Shown one piece after another: positions 8,748 to 16,915 of a stretch of 34,338 nt of DNA. The stretch covers positions 1 to 34,338 of the forward strand of contig CANIJN010000027.1 of the NCBI GenBank assembly GCA_947467625.1, in the 5' to 3' direction. Below the pieces are notes generated by a model. That model was not told the DNA's origin. It worked only from the letters and a program-made list of their open reading frames with translations, and made no database searches. The stretch comes from Opitutia bacterium. GTDB taxonomy: Bacteria > Verrucomicrobiota > Verrucomicrobiia > Opitutales > Opitutaceae. The position numbers and the translations under genes are program-made. Position 1 is the first letter of the stretch. Each line of letters begins with the position of its first letter.

Positions 8748-10478
8748 ATGCATCGCCGCCACTTCCTCGCCTCCACCGCCACCCTCACGTCCCTCGCCGC
8801 GCTCGGCCCCCGCTCTTTCGCTGCCGAGGCGATTCCGGCGGCTTCCGAGGAGCTCCTCCGCGAATTCATCCGCGCCAACGACGCCGGCATCCCCGCGCTG
8901 CTCGCGAAACAAGAGCGCCGCAGCGGCCATCGTTGGCTCGGCGGCCAGGTCAACGAATACGGACTCCATACCGCGCAAAACACCTCCGGGTTTATCTCCG
9001 CCCTAGCGTGCGCTGCCTGCGCACCCGGCTCGAAATATTACAAGTCCACCGATCTCGTGGAGCCGCTGCGTCTCGCCTGCGCCTACATGCTCGCCGCGCA
9101 ACATCCTGAAGACGGCACCGTCGATTACTTCGCCACGAATTTCCACTCGCCGCCCGACATGGCCTTCATTTTGGAGGTTGTGTGCCCCGCTTGCGTTCTC
9201 CTGCGCGCGAGCCCCGTGCCCGCGCTCGCCGCACTGGCCGGCGAACTCGGGACATTCATCACGCGCGGAGCCACTGGCCTCGTGACCGGTGGTGTCCACA
9301 CACCCAACCACCGCTGGGTTGTGTGCGCCGCTCTCGCGTCCGCCAACGGCCTTTTCCCTAATGCGAGCTACGTCGCGCGCATCGACCAGTGGCTCGCCGA
9401 GACCGTCGATCTCGATCCCGACGGCCAATACACCGAAAAAAGCACCACCGTCTACTCGCCGATTGTGAACCGTGCGCTCATCACCGTCGCGCGGCACCTC
9501 CAGCGGCCCGCACTACTCGAGTCCGTGCGGCGCAATCTCGAAATGACCATCTTCTACGTGCACCCCGACGGCGAGGTCGTCACCGAGGCTTCGCGCCGCC
9601 AAGACCGTTATCAGCGCGGCAGCATGGCCCGCTACTACTACTCGTATCGTACCCTCGCGTTGCACGACAACAACGGCCGATTCGCCGCGATGTGCCGCCA
9701 AATCGAACGCACCGCCCGCGCCCAGATCGGCGAACTCGCCGCATTTCTAACCGAACCCGCACTCCTCCGCGCGCTCCCTGCCGACGCTCCGCTGCCCACC
9801 GACTACGCGAAACATTTTTCCTACTCCACGCTCGCGCGCATCCGCCGCGGCTCCGCGAGCGCGACGATTCTCGCCAACAACACCACGCTGTTTTCGTTCC
9901 GCAAAAACTCCGCCGCCCTCGAGGCCGTGCGTTTTGCGACCGCGTTTTTTGGCAAGGGCCAGTTCACGGCCGACACCCTCGAAGTCCGCGCCGGCAGCTA
10001 TATTCTCCGCCAGTCCCTCGAGGGTCCCTACTTCCAACCGCTTTCCGCCGCGCAGATCGCCCTTGGCGATCACACCAAAATGGCACCCAACGGCACGCTC
10101 GCCACTAATAGCAAGGCCATGCGCCAGCAGAGCAACGTCCAGCGGCTCGAAGCCAGCGTCGAAGTCACCGAAATCTCCGGGAAATTTACCCTCGTGATTT
10201 CCCTTACCGGCACGGCCGAGGTCCCCGTCTCCATCGAGCTCGCCTTCCGCCACGGCGGAAAACTCACCGGGGTCGAGCCCGTGCCCCGCGTCACCGACGC
10301 CTTTTTCCTCCGCAGCGGCACCGGCAACTACACCGTCGGCGACGATACCATCGCATTCGGCCCCGGCCGTGTCGAACACACGTACGAGCAAGTCCGTGGT
10401 GCGCTCCCGAAATGGGATGGCCAGAGCGTTTACCTCACCGGTCTGACTCCGTTTAAGACGACGCTCACGATTTCCTAG
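8748..10478 (+). CDS. Tat-exported protein of unknown family, possible glycan-active enzyme
   Basis: The 576-residue protein begins MHRRHFLASTATLTSLAALG with twin arginines, a Tat signal, so it is probably folded before export. The N-terminal two thirds look helical and rich in aromatic and polar motifs (GGVHTPNHRWVV, QYTEKSTTVYSPIVNRAL, FYVHPDGEVVTEASRRQDRYQRG). The last third looks like beta-strand-rich sequence. This overall plan, an alpha toroid followed by a beta-sandwich, resembles polysaccharide lyases and heparinase-like proteins, but I cannot assign a family. The conserved-looking His/Asn/Arg/Tyr clusters are candidate catalytic residues. It follows a TonB receptor by 11 bp and precedes a sulfatase, which supports a role in degrading a glycan. 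Confidence 0.8.
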   Translation: MHRRHFLASTATLTSLAALGPRSFAAEAIPAASEELLREFIRANDAGIPALLAKQERRSGHRWLGGQVNEYGLHTAQNTSGFISALACAACAPGSKYYKSTDLVEPLRLACAYMLAAQHPEDGTVDYFATNFHSPPDMAFILEVVCPACVLLRASPVPALAALAGELGTFITRGATGLVTGGVHTPNHRWVVCAALASANGLFPNASYVARIDQWLAETVDLDPDGQYTEKSTTVYSPIVNRALITVARHLQRPALLESVRRNLEMTIFYVHPDGEVVTEASRRQDRYQRGSMARYYYSYRTLALHDNNGRFAAMCRQIERTARAQIGELAAFLTEPALLRALPADAPLPTDYAKHFSYSTLARIRRGSASATILANNTTLFSFRKNSAALEAVRFATAFFGKGQFTADTLEVRAGSYILRQSLEGPYFQPLSAAQIALGDHTKMAPNGTLATNSKAMRQQSNVQRLEASVEVTEISGKFTLVISLTGTAEVPVSIELAFRHGGKLTGVEPVPRVTDAFFLRSGTGNYTVGDDTIAFGPGRVEHTYEQVRGALPKWDGQSVYLTGLTPFKTTLTIS

Positions 10479-10573
10479 TGCGCCCCTGCCTCGGAGCAAA
10501 TGGCCGCCGGAAATCGTGAATTTGGGCATCGGGGTTCTCGAAATGTGCAGCTACGTCATGAATGGTTTGTTTC

Positions 10574-10587
10574 CCGGAAATTTCCGG
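10574..10587. promoter_or_regulatory. Perfect 14-bp palindrome in the gap before the sulfatase gene
   Basis: CCGGAAATTTCCGG is its own complement. It sits in the roughly 270-bp gap between the Tat-exported protein and the sulfatase gene. It could be an operator for the sulfatase promoter. The rest of the gap (10479-10748) contains no ORF I would call and no clear terminator. Confidence 0.35.
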
Positions 10588-10748
10588 ATGCGCGATGCTC
10601 GCCGCCCAAATTAAAGATTTCCTGCGCGGCGCGTAACCGCCCCCCCTTTTCGCGCTGAACCATACGCTCGGCTCTGCCGCCGCCGAGCGCATTTTTTGCA
10701 AGCTGCCGGGAAATCCTCCTCCGCCCCAATGACCTCCCCACTCCTCCC

Positions 10749-12425
10749 ATGACCCTGTCACATTTTCCGCAAAAAATGCTCGAAACACAGTGTCACGTAA
10801 TACGTGACACTCCCTCTGAGAAAAAAGAGTTTTTCGGCAGACGAAATAACCGAGTTATCCTCGCGGTCATTGCGGGCCTTTTTATCGCGGTCGCCGCCCG
10901 GGCCGCGACTCCGCCGCCAAACATCGTCTACATCCTTGCCGACGACCTCGGCATCGGCGACGTCTCCTGCTACAATCCCCAGAGCGCTTGGCAAACCCCG
11001 CACCTCGACCGCCTCGCGCGTGGAGGCCTGCGTTTCACGGACGCCCACTCCGCTTCGTCCCTCTGTACGCCCGCCCGCTACGCGCTCCTCACCGGCCGCT
11101 ACGCATGGCGTGGACGTCTGAAACAGGGCGTGCTGCAAGGTTACCACCCACCGCTCATCGAGGCGCATCGCCCGACCGTCGCGAGCTTCCTCCGCGAACA
11201 CGGCTACACCACCGCCGTCTTCGGCAAATGGCACCTTGGCCTCGACTGGACGCGCACCGGCACTCAACTCGAAAACGTCGATTTCGCCCAACCCTTCGCC
11301 AACGGCCCACTGGCCTACGGCTTCGACCGCTTCTTCGGCATCAGCGCATCCCTCGACATGCCGCCCTACGTGTGGCTGGCCAACGACCGCGCCACCGCCG
11401 TGCCCACGGCCACCATCGCCGACAGCCCCGTCCCCAAACTGTGGCGCGGCGGCCCGATTGGACCCGATTTTAAGATGGAAGACGTGCAGCCCCGTCTCAT
11501 CGAAAAATCCCTCGCGTTCTTTGCCGAACGAGCCGCCGCCCGCGACGCCAAACCCTTCTTTCTCTACCTCCCACTCGCCGCGCCGCACACGCCGATTCTG
11601 CCGACGCGCGAGTTTGAGGGAAAAACGCACACCACGTCCTACGGAGACTTCGTCACCCAAGTGGACGCCGACGTCGGCCGCCTCCTCGCCGCCCTTGAAA
11701 AACACGGCTTCGCGAAAAACACTCTCATCATTTTTACGTCGGATAACGGCTTCGCCCCCGCCGCCAACGTCCCTGCCCACGCGAAATTCAATCACGATCC
11801 GAGCGCCGGCTATCGTGGATACAAATCCGATCTCTTCGAAGGTGGCCACCGCGTGCCGTTCATCGCGCATTGGCCCGCGATCATCAAAGCCGGCACGACG
11901 ACGCCCGCCCTCGTCGAGCAACTCGACCTCTTCGCCACCTGCGCTGAAATCCTTAACACCCAGATCGCCGCCACCGCCGCCGAAGACAGCATCAGTTTTC
12001 TCCCGCTGCTGCGCGGCGGCGGGGCAATGCCGAGTGGCCCGGGCGTCTCGCCCGTGGTTTCGACCGCCCGCACCGCGCTCATTTGTCACTCTGCCGAGGG
12101 TCGTTTCGCGATCCGCGAGGGCCGCTGGAAACTCCTCCTCTGGCCGGGTTCCGGCGGCTGGAGTTCCCCCACGCCGACCCCCAGCCAATGGCTCCAGGCA
12201 CCGCGTACAGATCTCGCCACCCTCCCGCCGTTCCAACTCTACGATCTCTCCGCCGATCCGGCCGAAACAACCAACGTCGCCAGCACGCATCCCGAAATCG
12301 TCCAACGCCTCGGCCGCCTTCTGCGCGCCGACATCGAGCGAGGCCGCAGCACCCCGGGCACCCCACAGCCTGCCAGTGTCGGCACGGACTGGCCGCAGAC
12401 TGCTTGGGTGACAAATTTCCCGTGA
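10749..12425 (+). CDS. Secreted sulfatase (arylsulfatase family, formylglycine type)
   Basis: The protein is 558 residues from the ATG at 10749, or 549 from the ATG at 10776; no in-frame ATG, GTG or TTG lies between 10776 and the signal sequence (VILAVIAGLFIAVAARA). Key motifs are NIVYILADDLG with the two metal-binding aspartates, LCTPARYALLTGRY with the C-x-P-x-R signature (Cys at residue 106 from the first ATG) that is converted to formylglycine, GKWHLGLD, TSDNGF and GYKSDLFEGGHRVPF. The enzyme should hydrolyse a sulfate ester in the periplasm or outside the cell, and a formylglycine-generating enzyme or anaerobic maturase must exist elsewhere in the genome. Together with the receptors upstream it suggests a sulfated glycan as substrate. 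A 23-bp palindrome overlaps the first codons, which may indicate control at the start of the gene. Confidence 0.93.
   Translation: MTLSHFPQKMLETQCHVIRDTPSEKKEFFGRRNNRVILAVIAGLFIAVAARAATPPPNIVYILADDLGIGDVSCYNPQSAWQTPHLDRLARGGLRFTDAHSASSLCTPARYALLTGRYAWRGRLKQGVLQGYHPPLIEAHRPTVASFLREHGYTTAVFGKWHLGLDWTRTGTQLENVDFAQPFANGPLAYGFDRFFGISASLDMPPYVWLANDRATAVPTATIADSPVPKLWRGGPIGPDFKMEDVQPRLIEKSLAFFAERAAARDAKPFFLYLPLAAPHTPILPTREFEGKTHTTSYGDFVTQVDADVGRLLAALEKHGFAKNTLIIFTSDNGFAPAANVPAHAKFNHDPSAGYRGYKSDLFEGGHRVPFIAHWPAIIKAGTTTPALVEQLDLFATCAEILNTQIAATAAEDSISFLPLLRGGGAMPSGPGVSPVVSTARTALICHSAEGRFAIREGRWKLLLWPGSGGWSSPTPTPSQWLQAPRTDLATLPPFQLYDLSADPAETTNVASTHPEIVQRLGRLLRADIERGRSTPGTPQPASVGTDWPQTAWVTNFP
10789..10811. 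promoter_or_regulatory. Perfect 23-bp palindrome overlapping the sulfatase start region
   Basis: The left arm AGTGTCACGTA (10789-10799) and its exact complement (10801-10811) flank a single central A. Eleven matched bases per arm is very unlikely by chance in a window of this size. It lies 13 bases inside the gene counted from the ATG at 10776. A bound dimeric regulator there would block transcription or early elongation. The protein sequence it encodes (about QCHVIRDT) precedes the signal peptide, so it is free to vary. No regulator gene lies beside it. Confidence 0.6.
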
Positions 12426-12623
12426 GCCTGCTCAATCACGGACGTCACTTCCCATGGTATCCCCTGCTCCGCACCCTCTACGCCAGTGGGCACAAACGCC
12501 CGATGGGCATGAACGAATCGAAAGAGCTACCTCATTTTCCGCTTCCGATAAATCTTCTGCACGGGCTGGCCGCTGTGCCCGCATGACCACGAGCGCACCA
12601 TTCGCTCCGCCTCATTTTTACAC

Positions 12624-14153
12624 ATGAAAACCCCGCTCCTCTGCTTTTTCGCCTCGCTCCTGCTAACGAGCCCGGTCCTCGCCCAGCGTCCGGTGTCGCT
12701 CTACCCGGATATCGTGCCGGTGCGCACGCCGGACGATCTGCGGAAAGTCGCCCTCCCGCATACCACCCTCTCGTCCGTGGTCGTCAACGAGGCCGAGGGC
12801 TCCGTCCGTATCACCGCCGTGGTGACGCACCCGCCCGCGACCGATCGCGTGACGGTCTGGGTCGCGCTCCCGTTGAAGAACTGGAACGGCCGTTTCATGG
12901 GCAACGGGGGTGGCGGCTTTAACGGCGGCAGCGCCAATAGCCTTCGCGGTCCGGTCGCCCAGGGTTTTGCCACCGCCGCGACCGACACCGGTCACGAGGG
13001 CGGCAGCGGTGCCTTCGCTCTCAGCGCCAGCGGTCGGCTCAACTGGCAGGAGATCCGCGATAACGCCTACCTCGGCATCCACGAGATGACCGTCGTCGGC
13101 AAGGCGCTCGCGACGGCGTTTTACGGCAAGGCGCCGCGCTACTCCTATTTTATCGGCAGCTCCACCGGCGGGCGCCAGGGCTTGATGGAGGCGCAGCGGT
13201 ATCCTGATGACTATGACGGCATTTTCTCCGGTTGCCCCGCGGTCAATTGGGCCCGCATGGTGCCGGGCAGTTTGTGGGCGCAGGCCGTGATGCAGGAGGC
13301 GAACCACTACGTTTCCAAAGCCAAGCTCGACGCTGCCACCACCGCCGCCGTCGCGGCGGGCGATGCCGCCGATGGCGTGACAGACGGCGTGATTGACGAT
13401 CCGATTCGTGCGACGTGGGATCCGCAGGTGCTGGTCGGAATGAGGGTCGGTGCCGAGACGTTTACCGCCGCCGATGCGGCGGTGCTGCGGCAGATTTGGG
13501 ACGGTGCGCGGTCGCGCGACGGCCAGCGTCTCTGGCATGGTTACACGCGCGGCACGAACCTCTTCGCCGTCGCGGGCACCGAGGGTACGCCGCTTGCCGG
13601 CAAGCCATTCAGTATCGCGTTCGAGTGGGTGAAATTTTTTCTCGCGCAGAACCCAACCTACGACAGCCGCACGTTGAAGCGCGACGAGTTCGAGTTGTTC
13701 TTCAGCCAGTCGGCTGAGCAGTTCGGTCCCGTCTTCAGTGCCGACGATCCCGACCTCACTCGCTTCCGCAATCGCGGCGGCAAGCTGATCGTTACGCACG
13801 GCCTCGCCGACCAGTTGATCCCGCCGCAAAGTACGATCGAGTATTATGAACGCGTGCAGCAGCGCATGGGTGGCGCGGAGAAGACAGCGGAGTTTGCCCG
13901 ACTGTTTCTCGTGCCTGGCGTCGATCACGGTTTCCGTGGCGCGGGGCCGACGCCGAGCGGCACGCAGGCCGCGCTCGTTCGCTGGGTCGAGGAGGGCAAG
14001 GCACCCGATCAGCTCCTCGGTCAGGTGAAGGACAACGACGGCAAGGTGCTGCGCACGCGCCCTCTTTTCCCCTATCCGCAGTTCGCCAAATACTCCGGGA
14101 CCGGCAACACCGACGACGCCGCCAACTTCGTCGCCGCCACACCGTCTCGGTAA
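12624..14153 (+). CDS. Tannase/feruloyl-esterase-family secreted hydrolase
   Basis: The 509-residue protein starts with a signal peptide (LLCFFASLLLTSPVLAQ). It has the layout of the tannase and feruloyl esterase alpha/beta hydrolase family: NWNGRFMGNGGGGFNG, FATAATDTGH, FIGSSTGGRQGL with the nucleophile S180 in GxSxGG, HGLADQLIPPQSTIEYYERV with D396, and PGVDHGF with H435. Family members cleave ester bonds to phenolic acids such as gallate or ferulate. The usual Cys before the Ser and the Cys after the His, which form a disulfide in the CS-D-HC motif, are both replaced here (S179 and G436). It is separated from the sulfatase by 198 bp in which I see no gene or clear site. It ends 15 bp from the convergent phoR gene. 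Confidence 0.9.
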   Translation: MKTPLLCFFASLLLTSPVLAQRPVSLYPDIVPVRTPDDLRKVALPHTTLSSVVVNEAEGSVRITAVVTHPPATDRVTVWVALPLKNWNGRFMGNGGGGFNGGSANSLRGPVAQGFATAATDTGHEGGSGAFALSASGRLNWQEIRDNAYLGIHEMTVVGKALATAFYGKAPRYSYFIGSSTGGRQGLMEAQRYPDDYDGIFSGCPAVNWARMVPGSLWAQAVMQEANHYVSKAKLDAATTAAVAAGDAADGVTDGVIDDPIRATWDPQVLVGMRVGAETFTAADAAVLRQIWDGARSRDGQRLWHGYTRGTNLFAVAGTEGTPLAGKPFSIAFEWVKFFLAQNPTYDSRTLKRDEFELFFSQSAEQFGPVFSADDPDLTRFRNRGGKLIVTHGLADQLIPPQSTIEYYERVQQRMGGAEKTAEFARLFLVPGVDHGFRGAGPTPSGTQAALVRWVEEGKAPDQLLGQVKDNDGKVLRTRPLFPYPQFAKYSGTGNTDDAANFVAATPSR

Positions 14154-14168
14154 GTTCAGGAAATATTC

Positions 14169-15443
14169 CTAATCCTCTTTCATCGCCGGCAGCGTCAGAA
14201 AAAACGTCGTGCCCGCACCCGGAGCGCTCTCGACCCGCACCTCGCCACCGTGGGCTTGCATCACATTTTTCACGATCGCCAGCCCGAGTCCTGTTCCTCC
14301 CTGCTCGCGCGAGCGCGCCTTGTCCACCCGGTAGAAACGCTCAAACACCCGTTCCTTCGCTTCCATCGGAATGCCCGGACCGTCGTCACGCACGGACAGT
14401 TCGATCCGGTCCCCAGCCAGCGCCCTGCCTGCGATCGTAACCCGCCCCTCGGGCCGCCCATACTTGATCGCGTTGTCGATCAGGTTTGAGAGCACCTGGC
14501 GCATACGATCGGGATCAGCGCGCGCGAACAGCCCCTCTGGCACCGTATTTTCCAAGGTCACGGCGCGGGCCCGGGCCACGATCCCAAAATCGTCGAGCGA
14601 ATCCTGGGCCGCCTGCCGCAGCGCGAGCGTCTGAAAATTCAGCGTGACTCGGCCGGAATCCAATCGGGCCAGCAATAACAAGTCATCGATCAGCAGCGTC
14701 AACCGATTCGCATGCTTGTCGATAATCTCGAGGAACCGCGTCGCGACCGCCGGATCGCCTTTCGCACCGTCAAGGAGGGTCTCAGCCGCGCTCTTGATCA
14801 AGGAGAGCGGTGTGCGCAACTCGTGGCTGACGTTTGCGACGAAATCCTGCCGCACGCCTTCCAGCTCTCTGATCCGCGTCACGTCGTGAAAAACAAGGAC
14901 CGCCCCGGCTGGCGCGCCGGCCGCATCTCGCAGCGCGACCGCACTGAGATGGAGCACGCGTGGCAACGGACCCTCTAGCCGTACTTCGTGTTCGACGACA
15001 GAACCTTCGCCACCCACCCGCGCAGCCAGCGCGGCGACTTCGTGGTGGCGAATAACTTCTAGCAGAGTCCCTCCGACCATCATGCGGGAAAACCCGAATA
15101 GCTCCTCTGCGGCCCGGTTGGCCAGCGCGATTCGGCCCCGAGCATCCACGACCACCAAACCTTCGATCATACTGTCCAGCATCGCTTCCAACCGCGCGGT
15201 GTGCGCGTGCAAGGCCTCCGCGTGAGTGCCGCGCAGCTCGGTCAAGTGGGCTTGATGACGCTGCTGCGTGGTGCGTAAACGCGTCCAAAGCCGCCAGGCG
15301 GCTACGGCGGCTGCGGCGAAAGCCGCCAAGAGAAAAAATTCGCGGATGCTCACGTGGAAAGTATCGGCAACGCAAAAACGCCCGGAGGTCAACGCGCCCA
15401 GCCTCAGGTCTTCAAGCGACGACCGCCCGGCGCGTAGTCCCAT
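14169..15443 (-). CDS. phoR: Phosphate-regulon sensor histidine kinase
   Basis: The 424-residue protein has one membrane segment near residues 33-50, a PAS domain at about 85-195 (MLDSMIEGLVVVDARGRIALANRAA) and a HisKA domain with H207 in FVANVSHELRTPLSL. The ATPase domain has NLIDNAIKYG, VRDDGPGIP and GGTGLGLAIVKNVMQAHGG. This is the PhoR layout. It would phosphorylate PhoB when phosphate is scarce and is controlled through PstSCAB and PhoU. It lies downstream of phoB, phoU and the pst genes on the same strand. The start is uncertain: the 15443 ATG has no obvious ribosome site, and a GTG just before the membrane segment (VSIREFFLL) would give a shorter protein. Confidence 0.92.
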   Translation of the reverse strand: MGLRAGRSSLEDLRLGALTSGRFCVADTFHVSIREFFLLAAFAAAAVAAWRLWTRLRTTQQRHQAHLTELRGTHAEALHAHTARLEAMLDSMIEGLVVVDARGRIALANRAAEELFGFSRMMVGGTLLEVIRHHEVAALAARVGGEGSVVEHEVRLEGPLPRVLHLSAVALRDAAGAPAGAVLVFHDVTRIRELEGVRQDFVANVSHELRTPLSLIKSAAETLLDGAKGDPAVATRFLEIIDKHANRLTLLIDDLLLLARLDSGRVTLNFQTLALRQAAQDSLDDFGIVARARAVTLENTVPEGLFARADPDRMRQVLSNLIDNAIKYGRPEGRVTIAGRALAGDRIELSVRDDGPGIPMEAKERVFERFYRVDKARSREQGGTGLGLAIVKNVMQAHGGEVRVESAPGAGTTFFLTLPAMKED

Positions 15444-15560
15444 TCGCGTTCAATCGTCGCCTTGTTTGCCTCGAGGCAGGAGGCTGCTTGCGGGCGATTG
15501 GCTGCCAGCTGTCTCCTAAAAAAAAACGGTGGACGTCTCATCTAGAACCCGCGCCGGCGC

Positions 15561-16247
15561 TCAGTCTTGAGCCAAAAACCGGTAGCCCACGCCGCGAATG
15601 GTTTCGAGGAACCGGGCCGTCTCGCCGAGCTTCTCGCGCAGGCGGCGCATGTGCGTGTCCACCGTCCGGCTCTCGATCGGATTGTCGTAACCCCACACAT
15701 CCTGCAATAAACGGTCCCGCGTCTGCACCCGCCCTCGGCGGCGGGCGAGGAGTTCGAGCAGTTTGAATTCCGTGGCGGTCAGCACGAGCGGTTGGCCCGA
15801 AATTGTCACCGCGTGGCGTGGCACATCGATTTCCAGTTCGTCGAAACGCAATTGAGCCACCGGCTCGTCCGAGGCCTTAACCCGGGCCAAGAGTTTCTTA
15901 ATGCGCAAAACCAATTCCCGCGGACTGAAGGGCTTGGTGACGTAGTCATCAGCGCCCAGTTCTAGCCCGATCACCCGATCCATCTCTGCCGCCTTTGCCG
16001 TCAACATAATGATCGGAATCATCGACGTCGCCAAATCGCGCCGGAGAATCTTGCACACCTCGAGGCCGTCCACTTCGGGCAACATGAGGTCGAGCACGAT
16101 GAGTGCTGGCCGCTCATCCCGTGCCACCGTGATGGCGCGCGCTCCGTCCTTGGCGAAAATCGGCAGGTAGCCGGCCTCCTTCAGTTTGAAGCCGAGCACT
16201 TCGAGTGCATCGGGTTCATCGTCAACGACCAGGATTTTCGGTTTCAT
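15561..16247 (-). CDS. phoB: Phosphate-regulon response regulator, OmpR/PhoB family
   Basis: The protein is 228 residues from the ATG at 16247 (MKPKILVVDDEPDALEVL), the normal start of a receiver domain; the frame stays open further upstream but that sequence belongs to the phoU overlap. The receiver has D9, D10 and the phosphorylation site D53 in IVLDLMLPEVDG, with the conserved Lys in DYVTKPFSPREL. The C-terminal winged helix reads LTATEFKLLELLARRRGRVQTRDRLLQDVWGY and VDTHMRRLREKL. It starts 26 bp inside the end of phoU, so the two are translated together. Its targets should be the 11-bp-phased repeats found upstream of the porin, the receptor and pstC. The 117-bp gap to phoR contains a nine-base A tract and a 12-bp palindrome but no gene. 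Confidence 0.94.
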   Translation of the reverse strand: MKPKILVVDDEPDALEVLGFKLKEAGYLPIFAKDGARAITVARDERPALIVLDLMLPEVDGLEVCKILRRDLATSMIPIIMLTAKAAEMDRVIGLELGADDYVTKPFSPRELVLRIKKLLARVKASDEPVAQLRFDELEIDVPRHAVTISGQPLVLTATEFKLLELLARRRGRVQTRDRLLQDVWGYDNPIESRTVDTHMRRLREKLGETARFLETIRGVGYRFLAQD

Positions 16248-16902
16248 AATTTTTCTGTCCGGAGTGCCGGATGTCTTTCGCTTCGTAAAGGTAGACGACT
16301 TCTTCGGCGATGCTCGTAGCGTGATCGGCAATACGTTCGATCGATTTTGAAATCACCATCAGATTGAGACAACGCGTGATCGTCGGAGGGCTCTCCACCA
16401 TAAAACTCGAAAGTTCGCGGTGGAGTTGCCGGTTGAGGTCATCAACTTCGTGGTCGCGAGGAATTACTGCCCGCGCCTTTTCCGGATCCCGGCTCACAAA
16501 CGCGGTGATCGCATCGCGCAACATTTCCAGCGACATGTGGGCCATCCGGGGCAGGTCAATATACGCTTTCAATTGCGGCTCGGAGCCCAGCACCACGGCA
16601 CGCCGCGCCATGGTGACCGCTTCGTCCCCGACCCGCTCAAGATTTCCCGAGATCTTCATCGCCACGGTAATCAGCCGGAGCTCGGTGGCGAGCGGAGCCT
16701 TGGCGAGCAAGTGGAGGGCTGTATCATCGATCTCGATTTCGAATTGGTCGAGGATGTTGTCGTCAGACTGCACTTGGAGGGCGAGCGCATCGTCCCGCTC
16801 GACGAGGGCACGCATCGCCCGGGCGACGGCTGATTCCGCATGGCTCGCCATCGCAAGGAGGCTCTCCTTGAGGTGGGTCATTTCTTGGCTGTAGTGGGTC
16901 AT
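16222..16902 (-). CDS. phoU: Phosphate transport regulator PhoU
   Basis: The protein is 226 residues from the ATG at 16902. The open frame extends to 16992, but that part overlaps the end of pstB and does not resemble PhoU. The start MTHYSQEMTHLKESLLAMASHAESAVARAMRAL is the usual first helix. ISGNLERVGDEAVTMARRAV and ISKSIERIADHATSIAEEVVY are the two E(R)xxDxxxN/T metal-cluster helices of the duplicated PhoU fold. PhoU links the Pst transporter to PhoR and keeps the regulon off when phosphate is plentiful. It sits in the standard pstSCAB-phoU order, with pstB ending 13 bp upstream and phoB overlapping its end. Confidence 0.95.
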   Translation of the reverse strand: MTHYSQEMTHLKESLLAMASHAESAVARAMRALVERDDALALQVQSDDNILDQFEIEIDDTALHLLAKAPLATELRLITVAMKISGNLERVGDEAVTMARRAVVLGSEPQLKAYIDLPRMAHMSLEMLRDAITAFVSRDPEKARAVIPRDHEVDDLNRQLHRELSSFMVESPPTITRCLNLMVISKSIERIADHATSIAEEVVYLYEAKDIRHSGQKNYETENPGR

Positions 16903-16915
16903 GCGGGTAAAGAAC

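Noticed and set aside
10758-12305. 515-codon open frame antisense to the sulfatase
   Set aside because: The sulfatase strand has all catalytic motifs; the antisense frame has only biased composition.
12663-13928. 421-codon open frame antisense to the tannase-family gene
   Set aside because: No recognisable domain; complementary to a gene with a complete catalytic triad.
15467-15478. 12-bp palindrome TGCCTCGAGGCA between phoB and phoR as an operator
   Set aside because: Short, no spacer, and alone; not enough to claim a regulatory site.
15518-15526. Nine-base T tract (minus strand) after phoB as an intrinsic terminator
   Set aside because: The only upstream pairing is a short GC palindrome too far from the tract; no convincing stem directly precedes it.
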